From Gemmatimonadota bacterium (GTDB taxonomy: Bacteria; Gemmatimonadota; Gemmatimonadetes; Longimicrobiales; Gaopeijiaceae), in assembly GCA_030550695.1 (NCBI GenBank), contig JAUQOX010000075.1:1-11601 (forward strand): a DNA stretch of 11,601 nucleotides, in the 5' to 3' direction. Below are positions 1 to 6,971 of the stretch, piece by piece. Each line of letters starts with the position of its first letter. Within the stretch, counting starts at the first letter, position 1. A program made the translations under genes and the position numbers. Below the pieces are notes generated by a model. It made no database searches. It had not been told where the DNA came from and saw only the letters and a program-made list of their open reading frames with translations.

Positions 1-42
1 CCACCCGCCAGGGGCACCCCATGGTAGGGGGAATGGCCGCCC

Positions 43-2598
43 CTATCGTCCGCCATCCCCCAACCCTCGAAGCCCGACGGTACCCGTGAAGATCCACGGG
101 CGGAGCCCCAGGAACAGGTTACCCCACCGCGCCTGGAAAGTGTAGACCTCGACCCGATAGAAACCCGGCAAAGGGACCTCCCAACCCAGCTCCGGCCCCA
201 CCACCCAGGCCAGTTCCTTTCCGTTCCGCACAATCCGATACACCACCGCCGACCCCGGCGCCTCCACGAAACCTGCCCGCAGGATGGGGCGTCCCCAGGC
301 AGGGCGGTCTTCTCCCGGCCAGGCCCAGGGAACCCCCTCCACCATCGCCGCGAATCGGAAGGCCCTGGCCCGCCGGCTCCTCCCCACGGACAGGAATACG
401 GCGCCGTTGCGGAGACCCTCGGCCAAGACGTCCCGCGCTAGGGACGCATCGCCCCGGGGGAGAGGTTCCGTGAGGCTCACATGAGCCACCAGGGTCTTGA
501 AAAACGGACCGTAAGGGGGAAAAAGGAGGGGGCCCAAACGCACCTTGGGGTGGGTGTTGAGGCCCGCCGTGGCCGTGAGGGGACCGGCCAGGCGAAGGGA
601 GTCGTAGGCCCGGACGGCCGGGGTGTCGAAGCCCTCCCGCATCAGGTGGAGGAGAGCCCGATCCCCCATGCCGATGCCGAACCCGGCGGCCAGGGTGAGG
701 AGATGGTAGGGCCCCCAGATGCTTCGGACCCGCCTACGGGCTGCCTCGGAAAGGTCGAGGACTTCCCACCCATGCAGGCCGAACACCGAGGGGTGGATCC
801 AGAATTCGCTCCTGCGGGGGCCCCGGCCGTGAACCACGAGGGCCGTGGCCCCCTCCCTCTCCAGCATCTCCACAAAGGAGGCGTACGACCCCTCCCAACG
901 TTGGAAGGTGGTGTCCACCCCCATGGCCAGGACCTTGCCGGCCCCAGGGGCCCGGAGTTCGAGTCCCCCCTCCACGAGGACGCCTTCCAACCACCGGGGC
1001 TCCCAGAAACTCCAACCGGGTCTGCGGTCGTCTCGGGGATGATCCCCCACCACCACGAAATCCAGACCGGCCTCCGCAGCAGCCTTGGCCACTTCCTCGG
1101 GGGTGCCCAGGGCGTCGTGGGAACGCTCGGTGTGAACGGAAAACACCCCGGAGACCAGAGAGGCACCCGGCAAGGGAGGGAGAGGAGACGATACGAAACC
1201 CTCCTCCAACGGCCCCACCCGGGCCACCCAAGTGGTGAGGTAACCGGCCAGGAAGTAGAGGGCCGCTGCCCCCCCCAAGAGCCAGCCCCACCGACCAGGG
1301 TGGGGGGAGGGAGAGGCACCCTCGGGGTCCGGCCCCTGCCCTGGCCGAGCGGCCCGGCCCCGCTCCTCCAGACACCGCCGGAGAAAATCCACCGTCCGCC
1401 GGGTGGCCCCTTGCCGGCTCCGTACCACCGCCCTCCCCCTTTCCCCCATGGCCTTGCGTTCAGCGGGGTCCGCCAGAAGGGCCTTGACGGCCGCCCACGG
1501 GTCGGAGGTGATCCGGATCCCCCCGGCCTGCCGAAGGGCCGTCACCACGTCGGCAAAGTTTTCGAAGTGGGGCCCCATGACCGTGGCTTTTCCCAACGCC
1601 ACCGGCTCGATGGGATCGGACCCCCCAAGGGGAACGAAGCTCCGTCCCACCACCGCCACATCGGCAAGGGCGTAGGCCTTGCCGAGCTCCCCCATGCTGT
1701 CCAACAGGAACACTTCTGCGCCGGGCGCGCCGGGCCCTTGGGAGCGGCGGACCATTCCCGGCGCCAGGCGGGCCACCTCCTCGAAACGCTCCGGCTTGCG
1801 GGGCACCAGGAGGAGTTGGACCCCGGCCGGTCTGCCCTCCAGGAGCAGCTTCTCCTCCCCCGGACCCGTGGAGCCCGCCACCACCAAGGGGCGGGCGGGG
1901 TCGATGCCCAGGGCCTCCCCCAACTCCCCGGCCCCCGGGACCTCGTCGGCGAGGCGGGCCGTATCCCATTTCATGGTGTCGGTCACGACCACCCGGTCCG
2001 GCGGCACCCCAAGCTCCCGGAAGCGCCGGGCATACTCCTCGGTTTGGGCGGCCACGCCCCACAGACCCCGGAACATGGGCCTGATGAGGGGACGGATCCA
2101 ACGGTAGCGGCGGAAGCTCCCCCGGCTGAGGCGCCCGTTGAGGACCACGAGGGGAATGCCCCGCTCGCGGCACTCCCGAGCCAGGTTGGGCCAGACCTCC
2201 AGCTCCATGAGGGCCACGGCGTCGGGGCGGATGGCGTCCAGGAAACGCCGAACGGCACCCGAAAGGTCGAAGGGGAAACGAACCACCGGGAACTGGGCGC
2301 CATAGAGTTCACAGGCCCTTGCAAACCCGGTGTTCGTGGTGGCGCTCACCACCAACCGGACCGACGGTCCTTCCGGCCCTTGCAGGGCCTCCACCAGTTT
2401 CCGGGTGGCGTTGATTTCCCCCACACTCACCCCGTGGAGCAGAACGGTCGGGCGGGGGTCAGGGGGAAGGGGAGGGATCCGCCCCAGTCGTCCCTTCCAA
2501 TCCGTGCGCCACTTCCCCGACCGGAGGAAACCCGGCAGGAGAAATGGCCCGGAGAGCAGGGCCCCCAACAGGTACAACCCATCGTAAAGCCGTCTCAT
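43..2598 (-). CDS. waaA: Kdo transferase (WaaA) fused to a membrane-tethered PHP/CehA-like metallohydrolase domain
   Basis: The protein has 851 residues, about twice a normal WaaA. Residues 1-410 are a GT30 Kdo transferase, which moves Kdo from CMP-Kdo to lipid A precursor at the inner face of the inner membrane. Visible marks are the N-terminal hydrophobic anchor (about 8-25), HGVSVGEIN with the catalytic-type Glu61, MELEVWPN (131-138), NGRLSR (154-159), and the nucleotide-binding stretch from GGSDPIEP (325-332) through GPHFENF (342-348). A basic linker precedes one membrane segment (about 437-458). Residues about 480-851 resemble PHP/CehA hydrolases: SVHTERSHD, VVVGDH (516-520), AGLNTHPK (678-685), and a C-terminal GFYRVEVY...RPWIF pattern. 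Two usual metal ligands look changed: HxH reads SVH and the D-x-H motif reads NTH. I chose the ATG at 2598, which gives the family-typical MRRLYDGLYLL start. An in-frame TTG at 2616 would add six residues; neither has a strong ribosome site. The Kdo transferase call is firm; the function of the C-terminal half is unknown. Confidence 0.93.
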   Translation of the reverse strand: MRRLYDGLYLLGALLSGPFLLPGFLRSGKWRTDWKGRLGRIPPLPPDPRPTVLLHGVSVGEINATRKLVEALQGPEGPSVRLVVSATTNTGFARACELYGAQFPVVRFPFDLSGAVRRFLDAIRPDAVALMELEVWPNLARECRERGIPLVVLNGRLSRGSFRRYRWIRPLIRPMFRGLWGVAAQTEEYARRFRELGVPPDRVVVTDTMKWDTARLADEVPGAGELGEALGIDPARPLVVAGSTGPGEEKLLLEGRPAGVQLLLVPRKPERFEEVARLAPGMVRRSQGPGAPGAEVFLLDSMGELGKAYALADVAVVGRSFVPLGGSDPIEPVALGKATVMGPHFENFADVVTALRQAGGIRITSDPWAAVKALLADPAERKAMGERGRAVVRSRQGATRRTVDFLRRCLEERGRAARPGQGPDPEGASPSPHPGRWGWLLGGAAALYFLAGYLTTWVARVGPLEEGFVSSPLPPLPGASLVSGVFSVHTERSHDALGTPEEVAKAAAEAGLDFVVVGDHPRDDRRPGWSFWEPRWLEGVLVEGGLELRAPGAGKVLAMGVDTTFQRWEGSYASFVEMLEREGATALVVHGRGPRRSEFWIHPSVFGLHGWEVLDLSEAARRRVRSIWGPYHLLTLAAGFGIGMGDRALLHLMREGFDTPAVRAYDSLRLAGPLTATAGLNTHPKVRLGPLLFPPYGPFFKTLVAHVSLTEPLPRGDASLARDVLAEGLRNGAVFLSVGRSRRARAFRFAAMVEGVPWAWPGEDRPAWGRPILRAGFVEAPGSAVVYRIVRNGKELAWVVGPELGWEVPLPGFYRVEVYTFQARWGNLFLGLRPWIFTGTVGLRGLGDGGR

Positions 2599-2793
2599 GA
2601 CCCCAGACCATCCCAATGCGTTGGGCCCGGCCCCTCTGCAGGGTCGCCGGTGCCTTCGTCGTCGTGCGACCCCTCGGCCCCCGGAGGGGCCGCGGCCTGG
2701 CCCGCGGGACCCTTTCCCGCCACCTTTCCACTCTCCGCCGGCCGCGAGGCGGTCCTCCGCGTTCCCCTCGTCGGCTCAGGAGGCGAAGCCACC

Positions 2794-2821
2794 TCGACCG
2801 GACCCGAAAACAGAATAGAAT
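2794..2821 (+). promoter_or_regulatory. Candidate sigma70-type promoter for the GT9-GT4-namZ run
   Basis: TCGACC at 2794-2799 (4 of 6 matches to TTGACA) lies 16 bp before TAGAAT at 2816-2821 (5 of 6 matches to TATAAT). This is the one AT-rich patch in a very GC-rich divergent region, and it would give a leader of about 70 nt before the start at 2901. It rests on pattern matching only. Confidence 0.3.
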
Positions 2822-2889
2822 AGCGGCTCCTTTCCCGAAACCGAACCACCATCCCATGAATTCTCCCCACTCCAGCCACCGTTCCCCTC

Positions 2890-2897
2890 GGGGGAGG
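2890..2897 (+). promoter_or_regulatory. Ribosome binding site deciding the GT9 start
   Basis: The purine run GGGGGAGG ends three bases before the ATG at 2901. The in-frame ATG at 2856 has no such element upstream, so the later start is preferred, although the spacing is short. Confidence 0.5.
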
Positions 2898-2900
2898 CCC

Positions 2901-4010
2901 ATGCCCCCCTCGCCCCGCCACATCCTCCTGGTTCGGCTGAGCGCCCGGGGCGACGTGGTGTTTGCCTCGCCCCTGGTCCGAGCTTTGCGCAGAACCTACC
3001 CCGAGGCCCGCCTCACGTGGATTGCCGAGTCTCATACGGTGGACCTTATCCGCCACCATCCGGAGCTGGACGAGGTTCTGGTCTGGGACCGGGGGGGATG
3101 GAAAAAGTTGTTGAGAAAAGGAAGGATTCTGGCGTTGGCCCGGGAAATCGCCGTTTTCGTCCGCACCCTCCGGGCCCGCCGTTTCGATGTGGCCTTGGAT
3201 CTCCAGGGCCTCATCAGGAGCGGTCTGGTGGCCTATCTGTCGGGGGCGCCCGTCCGTATCGGGCTGGGCTCGAAGGAAGGCAGCGGCATCCTCATGACCC
3301 ACGTCCTCCCCCGTGACCGGGGCGACCTCAGGCTGATCAGCTCGGAATACCGTTTTCTGGCGGAAGAACTGGGGTTGGACGTGGGGGATTTCGCCCTCGA
3401 GGTGCCCCTCGGCGAGGACGATCGGGGGTGGGCCGAGCGCCGGATTCGGGAACTCGGATTGGACCAAGGGTTCCTGGCCGCGGTGCCCTTCACCACCCGC
3501 CCCCAGAAGCACTGGTTCGAAGACCGGTGGGCGGAACTCTTGGACCGCGCCTCCCAGGACCTTGGCCTCAGGCCCCTCGTCCTGGGCGGACCGGGGGACG
3601 TCCGTGCCATGGAGCGCATCCGGCTCCACTGCCGAACCGTTCCCTTGGACCTGGTGGGGAAGACCTCCCTTGCTCAAGCCGCAGCCGTGATCGAACGGGC
3701 CTCCTTGGTGGTGGGCGTGGACACCGGCCTTACCCACGTGGCCGTCGCTCTGAGGCGCCCCACCGTGACCCTGTTCGGTTCCAATATTCCCTACACCGAC
3801 CCTTTGGTGCCGCAGGCCAGGGTGTTGGTCCACTGGTTGCCTTGCTCGCCGTGCAAAGGAAATCCTACCTGCGGTGGGGAGTTTACCTGCATGCGCCGGA
3901 TCACGGTGGACGAGGTTGTCCTGGCCGCCCGGGAAGTCCTGGAACGTCAGGCACACCCCGACCCAGGGGTCTCCGAGTCCCGGGCGCATCCTGCCGGGGG
4001 AGGCGTTTGA
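2901..4010 (+). CDS. Glycosyltransferase family 9 (ADP-heptose:LPS heptosyltransferase type)
   Basis: This 369-residue protein has the length and layout of GT9 enzymes (WaaC/WaaF/WaaQ), which transfer heptose from ADP-heptose to the LPS inner core on the cytoplasmic side. It opens directly into the first GT-B beta strand (HILLVRLSARGDVVFASP, about 7-24, with the conserved GD). LDLQGLIRSG (99-108) and PQKHWFEDRWAEL (201-213) follow. The donor-site signature GVDTGLTHVAVAL lies at 272-284. A C-terminal cysteine cluster (Cys315, Cys318, Cys324, Cys330, ending CMRRIT) is typical of heptosyltransferase-like GT9 members. The start at 2901 follows a GGGGGAGG element; an upstream ATG at 2856 would add 15 unconserved residues. 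Its stop overlaps the TTG start of the next gene by 4 bp, implying translational coupling. Which core position it acts on cannot be told from sequence, so I give no gene symbol. Confidence 0.92.
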   Translation: MPPSPRHILLVRLSARGDVVFASPLVRALRRTYPEARLTWIAESHTVDLIRHHPELDEVLVWDRGGWKKLLRKGRILALAREIAVFVRTLRARRFDVALDLQGLIRSGLVAYLSGAPVRIGLGSKEGSGILMTHVLPRDRGDLRLISSEYRFLAEELGLDVGDFALEVPLGEDDRGWAERRIRELGLDQGFLAAVPFTTRPQKHWFEDRWAELLDRASQDLGLRPLVLGGPGDVRAMERIRLHCRTVPLDLVGKTSLAQAAAVIERASLVVGVDTGLTHVAVALRRPTVTLFGSNIPYTDPLVPQARVLVHWLPCSPCKGNPTCGGEFTCMRRITVDEVVLAAREVLERQAHPDPGVSESRAHPAGGGV

Positions 4011-5125
4011 AAATCGTCCATCTGGAAACGGGCAGGCACCTGTACGGTGGGGCTTTACAGGTGCTCCTCTTGATCGAAGGCCTCCGTGTCCGGGGGGTGG
4101 ACGGCCTTCTCGTGGTGCCGCCCGGGAGCGGCCCGGCACGGGCGGCGGAAGAAGCCGGCCTGAAGATCCGGCCTGTCCCCATAAGGGGCGAGGCGGATCT
4201 CCTTTTCGGGCTCCGGTTCCTCCGAATCCTCCGGGAGGAGCGGCCCGACCTGGTGCATCTGCACTCCCGCAGAGGGGCGGACACCCTGGGCGGGCTGGCC
4301 GCATGGTGGTCCGGCATCCCCGCTGTTCTTTCCCGGCGTGTGGACAACCCGGAGCCCGCTTGGCTGGCGGGGATCAAGTACCGTCTCTTCGCAAGAGTGG
4401 TGGCGATTTCCGGCGCCATCCGGACGGTCCTGGCAGAACGCGGCGTTCCTGCAGACAAGATTCGGGTGGTTCACAGCGCTCTGGATCCCCTCCCCTGGGA
4501 GGGTCCCTGCCGGCGGGAGAAGTTTCGGGCGGCCTTCGGGATCCCTCCCAACGTACCCGTGGTGGGAATGGCGGCCCAGTTCATCCCCCGTAAGGGGCAC
4601 GACGTGCTCTTGCGCGCCCTTCCTGCCGTCTTTGCCCGGCACCCGGACACCCGCGTCCTCCTCTTCGGACAGGGCCCCCTGCAAGATCGGGTGGCGGAAC
4701 GGATCCGCCAGGCAGGATGGCAGGACCAGGTCCTCCTCCCCGGATACCGGGACGATCTGCCGGAATCGCTCCCCTGCCTCGACGTCCTGGTCCACCCCGC
4801 CACCCGGGAGGGCCTGGGGATCATCCTCCTCCAGGCCGCAGCTGCAAGGGTTCCCGTGGTGGCTACCGCGGTGGGAGGAATCCCCGAGGTCGTGGAGCAT
4901 GGGGAGACGGGATTCCTGATCCCACCCGGAGACTTCCAGGCCCTGGCGGAACGGACGGTGTTCCTGTTGGACCACCCCGAAGAGGCTCGCCGCCTGGGGG
5001 AGCGGGCTCGGCGGCGGGTGGAGAGCGAGTTTTCCGTGGACAGGATGGTGGAAGGAAACCTGGCCGTCTATCGGGAAGTCCTCGGCCAAGAGAACCAAGG
5101 AGCCCGGAGGAGGACCGCCCGATGA
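4007..5125 (+). CDS. Glycosyltransferase family 4 (GT-B), probable LPS core or envelope glycosyltransferase
   Basis: The 372-residue protein starts MKIVHLETG, a usual GT4 opening, with a glycine-rich loop (RHLYGGALQ, 10-18). The C-terminal Rossmann half carries the donor-phosphate motif FIPRKGHD (192-199, Arg195/Lys196), then GQGPLQ (221-226), LPGYRDD (244-250), and the GT4 signature HPATREGLGIILLQ with VVATAVGGIPEVVEHG. The signature is normally E-x7-E; here it is Glu268-x7-Gln276. The start is a TTG inside the stop of the GT9 gene, since no ATG fits the conserved N terminus, and the GGGGGAGG at 3996-4003 serves as ribosome site. The end overlaps the next gene by ATGA. The linkage to WaaA and GT9 suggests LPS-core extension; donor and acceptor are unknown. 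Other possible roles are capsule or glycolipid synthesis. Confidence 0.9.
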   Translation: MKIVHLETGRHLYGGALQVLLLIEGLRVRGVDGLLVVPPGSGPARAAEEAGLKIRPVPIRGEADLLFGLRFLRILREERPDLVHLHSRRGADTLGGLAAWWSGIPAVLSRRVDNPEPAWLAGIKYRLFARVVAISGAIRTVLAERGVPADKIRVVHSALDPLPWEGPCRREKFRAAFGIPPNVPVVGMAAQFIPRKGHDVLLRALPAVFARHPDTRVLLFGQGPLQDRVAERIRQAGWQDQVLLPGYRDDLPESLPCLDVLVHPATREGLGIILLQAAAARVPVVATAVGGIPEVVEHGETGFLIPPGDFQALAERTVFLLDHPEEARRLGERARRRVESEFSVDRMVEGNLAVYREVLGQENQGARRRTAR

Positions 5126-6336
5126 GCCGGGTCCTCTTGGGCGTGGACCGCCTGGCGGCGGAGGTGCCCCGTTTCCTTCCGGCTTCCGTCCGCCGGGTCG
5201 GTTACGTCACCAGCGATGGGGCCCCCATGGGGGGAGCGGATGTGCCGAGACCGCGGGCACGGGTGGCTCTCCTGGAGGCAGGGGTTCCTCTGGTTCGTCT
5301 TTTTTCGCCGGAACACGGCCTCGAGGCCGTCGGATCGGACGGACAACCTCAGCCGGACGGCATGGACCTTGTCACGGGCCTTCCGGTGTGGAGCCTCTAC
5401 GGACCTCGGCTCTCACCCCCGCCGGACGCGCTGGCAGGACTGGACGCCTTGCTCTTCGACCTACAGGACGTGGGAGCCCGTTTCTACACCTTTCTTTGGA
5501 CCCTCTCCTACGTCATGGAAGCCTGCGCCAAGGCAGGAATCCCCCTTTGGGTTCTGGACCGGCCGAACCCCGGCGGCGGCGATCCCTCCCGGGTGGAAGG
5601 CCCCCTCCCCGACCCTGGGGCGCCCCCTTCCTTTTTGTGCCGCTGGCCGATTCCGGTGCGCCACGGGCTGACCCTTGGAGAACTGGCCCTCCTCCTGCGC
5701 CGAGAAATGGGCCTGGACCTGGACCTCCACGTGGTGGCGATGTCCGGATGGCGGCGCGACATGTTCTGGCCGGAAACCGGCATCTCCTTCCATCCTCCGT
5801 CCCCCGGGATTCCCTGCTGGGAGGCGGCCCTCCTCTACCCAGGCCTGGCCCTTTTCGAGGCCACGAACGTTTCCGTGGGCCGGGGTACGCCTTGGGCTTT
5901 CCAATGGGTCGGGGCTCCGTGGTTGGATCCGGTGGCGGTGGCAAGGGACCTGGAAGAGTCCCCCCTGAGCGGGGTGGAAGCGTCCCCCTCGGAACTGCTG
6001 GTCCCGAACCCCATCGCCGGCGCCTCTGCGGGCACGCCCTGCCCCGGCGTCCGATTCCGGGTGTCGGATCCCAAGGCGGTGCGGCCCGTGGCCATGGGCC
6101 TTCGGCTCTTAGCCCTGGTGGCTTCCCGCTTTCCCGGGCGTTTCGGCTGGCGCGCCTACCCCACAGCCGCCAACCCCACAGGGCAGGACCACCTGTTCCT
6201 CCTCCTGCTCTCCCGGAGCCTGGTGCAGAGGCTGGAAGGCTCGCCCCGCCCATGGACGGCCGCCGAGCTCCGCGACGCCGTCCAAGCCCCCGGGTGGTGG
6301 GAGCGAGCGGCCCCGATCCTTCTCTACGCCGACTGA
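5122..6336 (+). CDS. DUF1343 / NamZ-type exo-beta-N-acetylmuramidase (CAZy GH171)
   Basis: The family releases N-acetylmuramic acid from the non-reducing end of peptidoglycan fragments, as described for Bacillus subtilis NamZ (YbbC). The 404-residue protein carries the family's conserved blocks in order: LFSPEHGLEA (60-69), LFDLQDVGARFYTFLW (111-126), VLDRPNPGGG (144-153), PVRHGLTLGEL (178-188), and FEATNVSVGRGTPWAF (245-260) followed by GAPWLDP. Length matches the catalytic core of the family. Many homologues are exported, but this one starts MSRVLLGVDRL with no hydrophobic signal peptide, so it is predicted to be cytoplasmic. The ATG overlaps the GT4 stop (ATGA), placing it in the same transcription unit. 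A cytoplasmic role in recycling imported muropeptide-derived sugars would fit; that is inference. Family assignment is confident; substrate is not shown by sequence alone. Confidence 0.88.
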   Translation: MSRVLLGVDRLAAEVPRFLPASVRRVGYVTSDGAPMGGADVPRPRARVALLEAGVPLVRLFSPEHGLEAVGSDGQPQPDGMDLVTGLPVWSLYGPRLSPPPDALAGLDALLFDLQDVGARFYTFLWTLSYVMEACAKAGIPLWVLDRPNPGGGDPSRVEGPLPDPGAPPSFLCRWPIPVRHGLTLGELALLLRREMGLDLDLHVVAMSGWRRDMFWPETGISFHPPSPGIPCWEAALLYPGLALFEATNVSVGRGTPWAFQWVGAPWLDPVAVARDLEESPLSGVEASPSELLVPNPIAGASAGTPCPGVRFRVSDPKAVRPVAMGLRLLALVASRFPGRFGWRAYPTAANPTGQDHLFLLLLSRSLVQRLEGSPRPWTAAELRDAVQAPGWWERAAPILLYAD

Positions 6337-6614
6337 GTTCAACGCCGGCGGGGGCGGAGGCCAGCCGGCCGGGATCGGCCCGGACCTCGGACTTCAGGCC
6401 GGCCTCCCCCGGTCGGGAAGGCCCTCCGGGGGGCGGTGGCGTGCCTCCCAAGGGGGAAAGCGCCATATTACGGGAGTCCCGAGCCCGTTCCCGGGGGGAT
6501 TGAAGTTCCTGATCCGGGCCAGGCCTTCCGACAGCCCGTTGCCCACAAGGGGAGCCGGAGGGGCAGGGAGCCTGGTCCGCCAAGGCGCCAACGTTCAGCG
6601 GCGAGGGGGGACGT
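6337..6614. other. GC-rich intergenic gap with inverted repeats
   Basis: This is the only sizeable break in the plus-strand run. It contains a 7-bp inverted repeat (GGAGGCC at 6356-6362 with GGCCTCC at 6401-6407) enclosing further self-complementary GC-rich sequence, and an 11-bp near-palindrome CGGGAGTCCCG at 6471-6481. No T-run follows either stem, so neither is a standard intrinsic terminator. I find no tRNA-like or known riboswitch motif and no convincing small gene. It may hold an end-of-operon structure plus the promoter for the next three genes. Confidence 0.5.
6603..6610 (+). promoter_or_regulatory. Ribosome binding site of the small HEPN-like gene
   Basis: The purine tract GAGGGGGG ends four bases before the ATG at 6615. 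This is the main support, besides the protein motif, for this small frame being translated. Confidence 0.5.
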
Positions 6615-6953
6615 ATGGAACCCTCGGCGAGCCCTACGCCGGCCCAAGCAATTCTGGAAGCTTGGCGAGACCTGGAAACCGCCCTGAGGAACCTCTTACC
6701 AGCTTGTTCCTTGGCGCCCCCGAACCAGCCCGGTGAACTGCTGGCGGCCTTGCGCGTTCTGGGGATCCTGGGGCCGGAAGAGGAGGTGGAGGTCCAGGAG
6801 CTGCGCCGGGAAAGGAACCAGGTGGCCCACAGCCCCCAGGAGCCCTCCCTTCAACACGTGCACCGGTACCGGCAGCGCGTGGAGGCGCTCTTGGACCGAT
6901 TCCTGACCGTCCCGAGACCGCCGGTCGGAACTTCAGATCAGACCTGTCGCTGA
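6615..6953 (+). CDS. Small orphan HEPN-like protein with an R-x4-H motif
   Basis: The 112-residue protein is predicted mainly helical: a helix around 10-30, one around 40-52, one leading into the motif, and a last one around 78-97. The stretch VQELRRERNQVAHS (60-73) contains Arg67-x4-His72 with the RNxxAH form typical of HEPN domains, a fold found in many metal-independent RNases of toxin and defence systems and in nucleic-acid-binding helper proteins. No nucleotidyltransferase (MNT) or other antitoxin partner is next to it, which is unusual for HEPN toxins. It has a good purine-rich ribosome site and lies 18 bp upstream of the cation exchanger, so it is probably cotranscribed with two transporters. 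It has no membrane segment or signal peptide. The reading frame is likely real; the HEPN call rests on one motif plus helical pattern, and RNase activity is not established. Confidence 0.6.
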   Translation: MEPSASPTPAQAILEAWRDLETALRNLLPACSLAPPNQPGELLAALRVLGILGPEEEVEVQELRRERNQVAHSPQEPSLQHVHRYRQRVEALLDRFLTVPRPPVGTSDQTCR

Positions 6954-6971
6954 CTCGGCTTCGATCCGTCC

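Larger units (their letters stand above)
2599..2900. other. Divergent intergenic region between waaA and the GT9 gene
   Basis: About 300 bp separate the two oppositely oriented genes, so promoters in both directions are expected here. Most of it is GC-rich with short inverted repeats: a 5-bp stem at 2612-2625 that overlaps the alternative TTG start of waaA, and a 7-bp stem at 2675-2692 (CGGCCCC/GGGGCCG around CGGA). The only AT-richer patch is 2805-2822. A frame continuous with the GT9 gene stays open back to 2616, but its translation is an arginine/proline-rich run with no recognisable domain, so I read it as non-coding. Confidence 0.6.

Noticed and set aside
1..42. Possible start of a further minus-strand gene (ATG at 20-22) downstream of waaA
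   Set aside because: Only seven codons are visible, and there is no ribosome site in the 20 bp after the waaA stop; it cannot be supported from this window.
2675..2692. GC-rich 7-bp hairpin as a terminator in the divergent region
   Set aside because: No T-run on either side, and both flanking genes point away from it, so no transcript should need to end there.
481..2823. 780-residue open frame on the plus strand antisense to waaA
   Set aside because: It lies opposite a clearly recognisable Kdo transferase gene, is rich in Pro/Gly/His/Arg with no domain, and is expected from strong third-position G/C bias.
2616..2900. 95-residue N-terminal extension of the GT9 protein
   Set aside because: The frame is open but its translation is arginine/proline-rich; GT9 enzymes begin right at the HILLVRL strand, and a ribosome site sits just before 2901.
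2595..4304. 569-residue minus-strand open frame opposite the GT9 gene and the divergent region
   Set aside because: No recognisable motif, and it overlaps a confident gene on the other strand; shadow of codon bias.
6394..6591. Small minus-strand frame of 65 codons in the gap before the HEPN-like gene
   Set aside because: No ribosome site, Pro/Arg-rich composition, no motif; an overlapping plus-strand frame is equally unconvincing.
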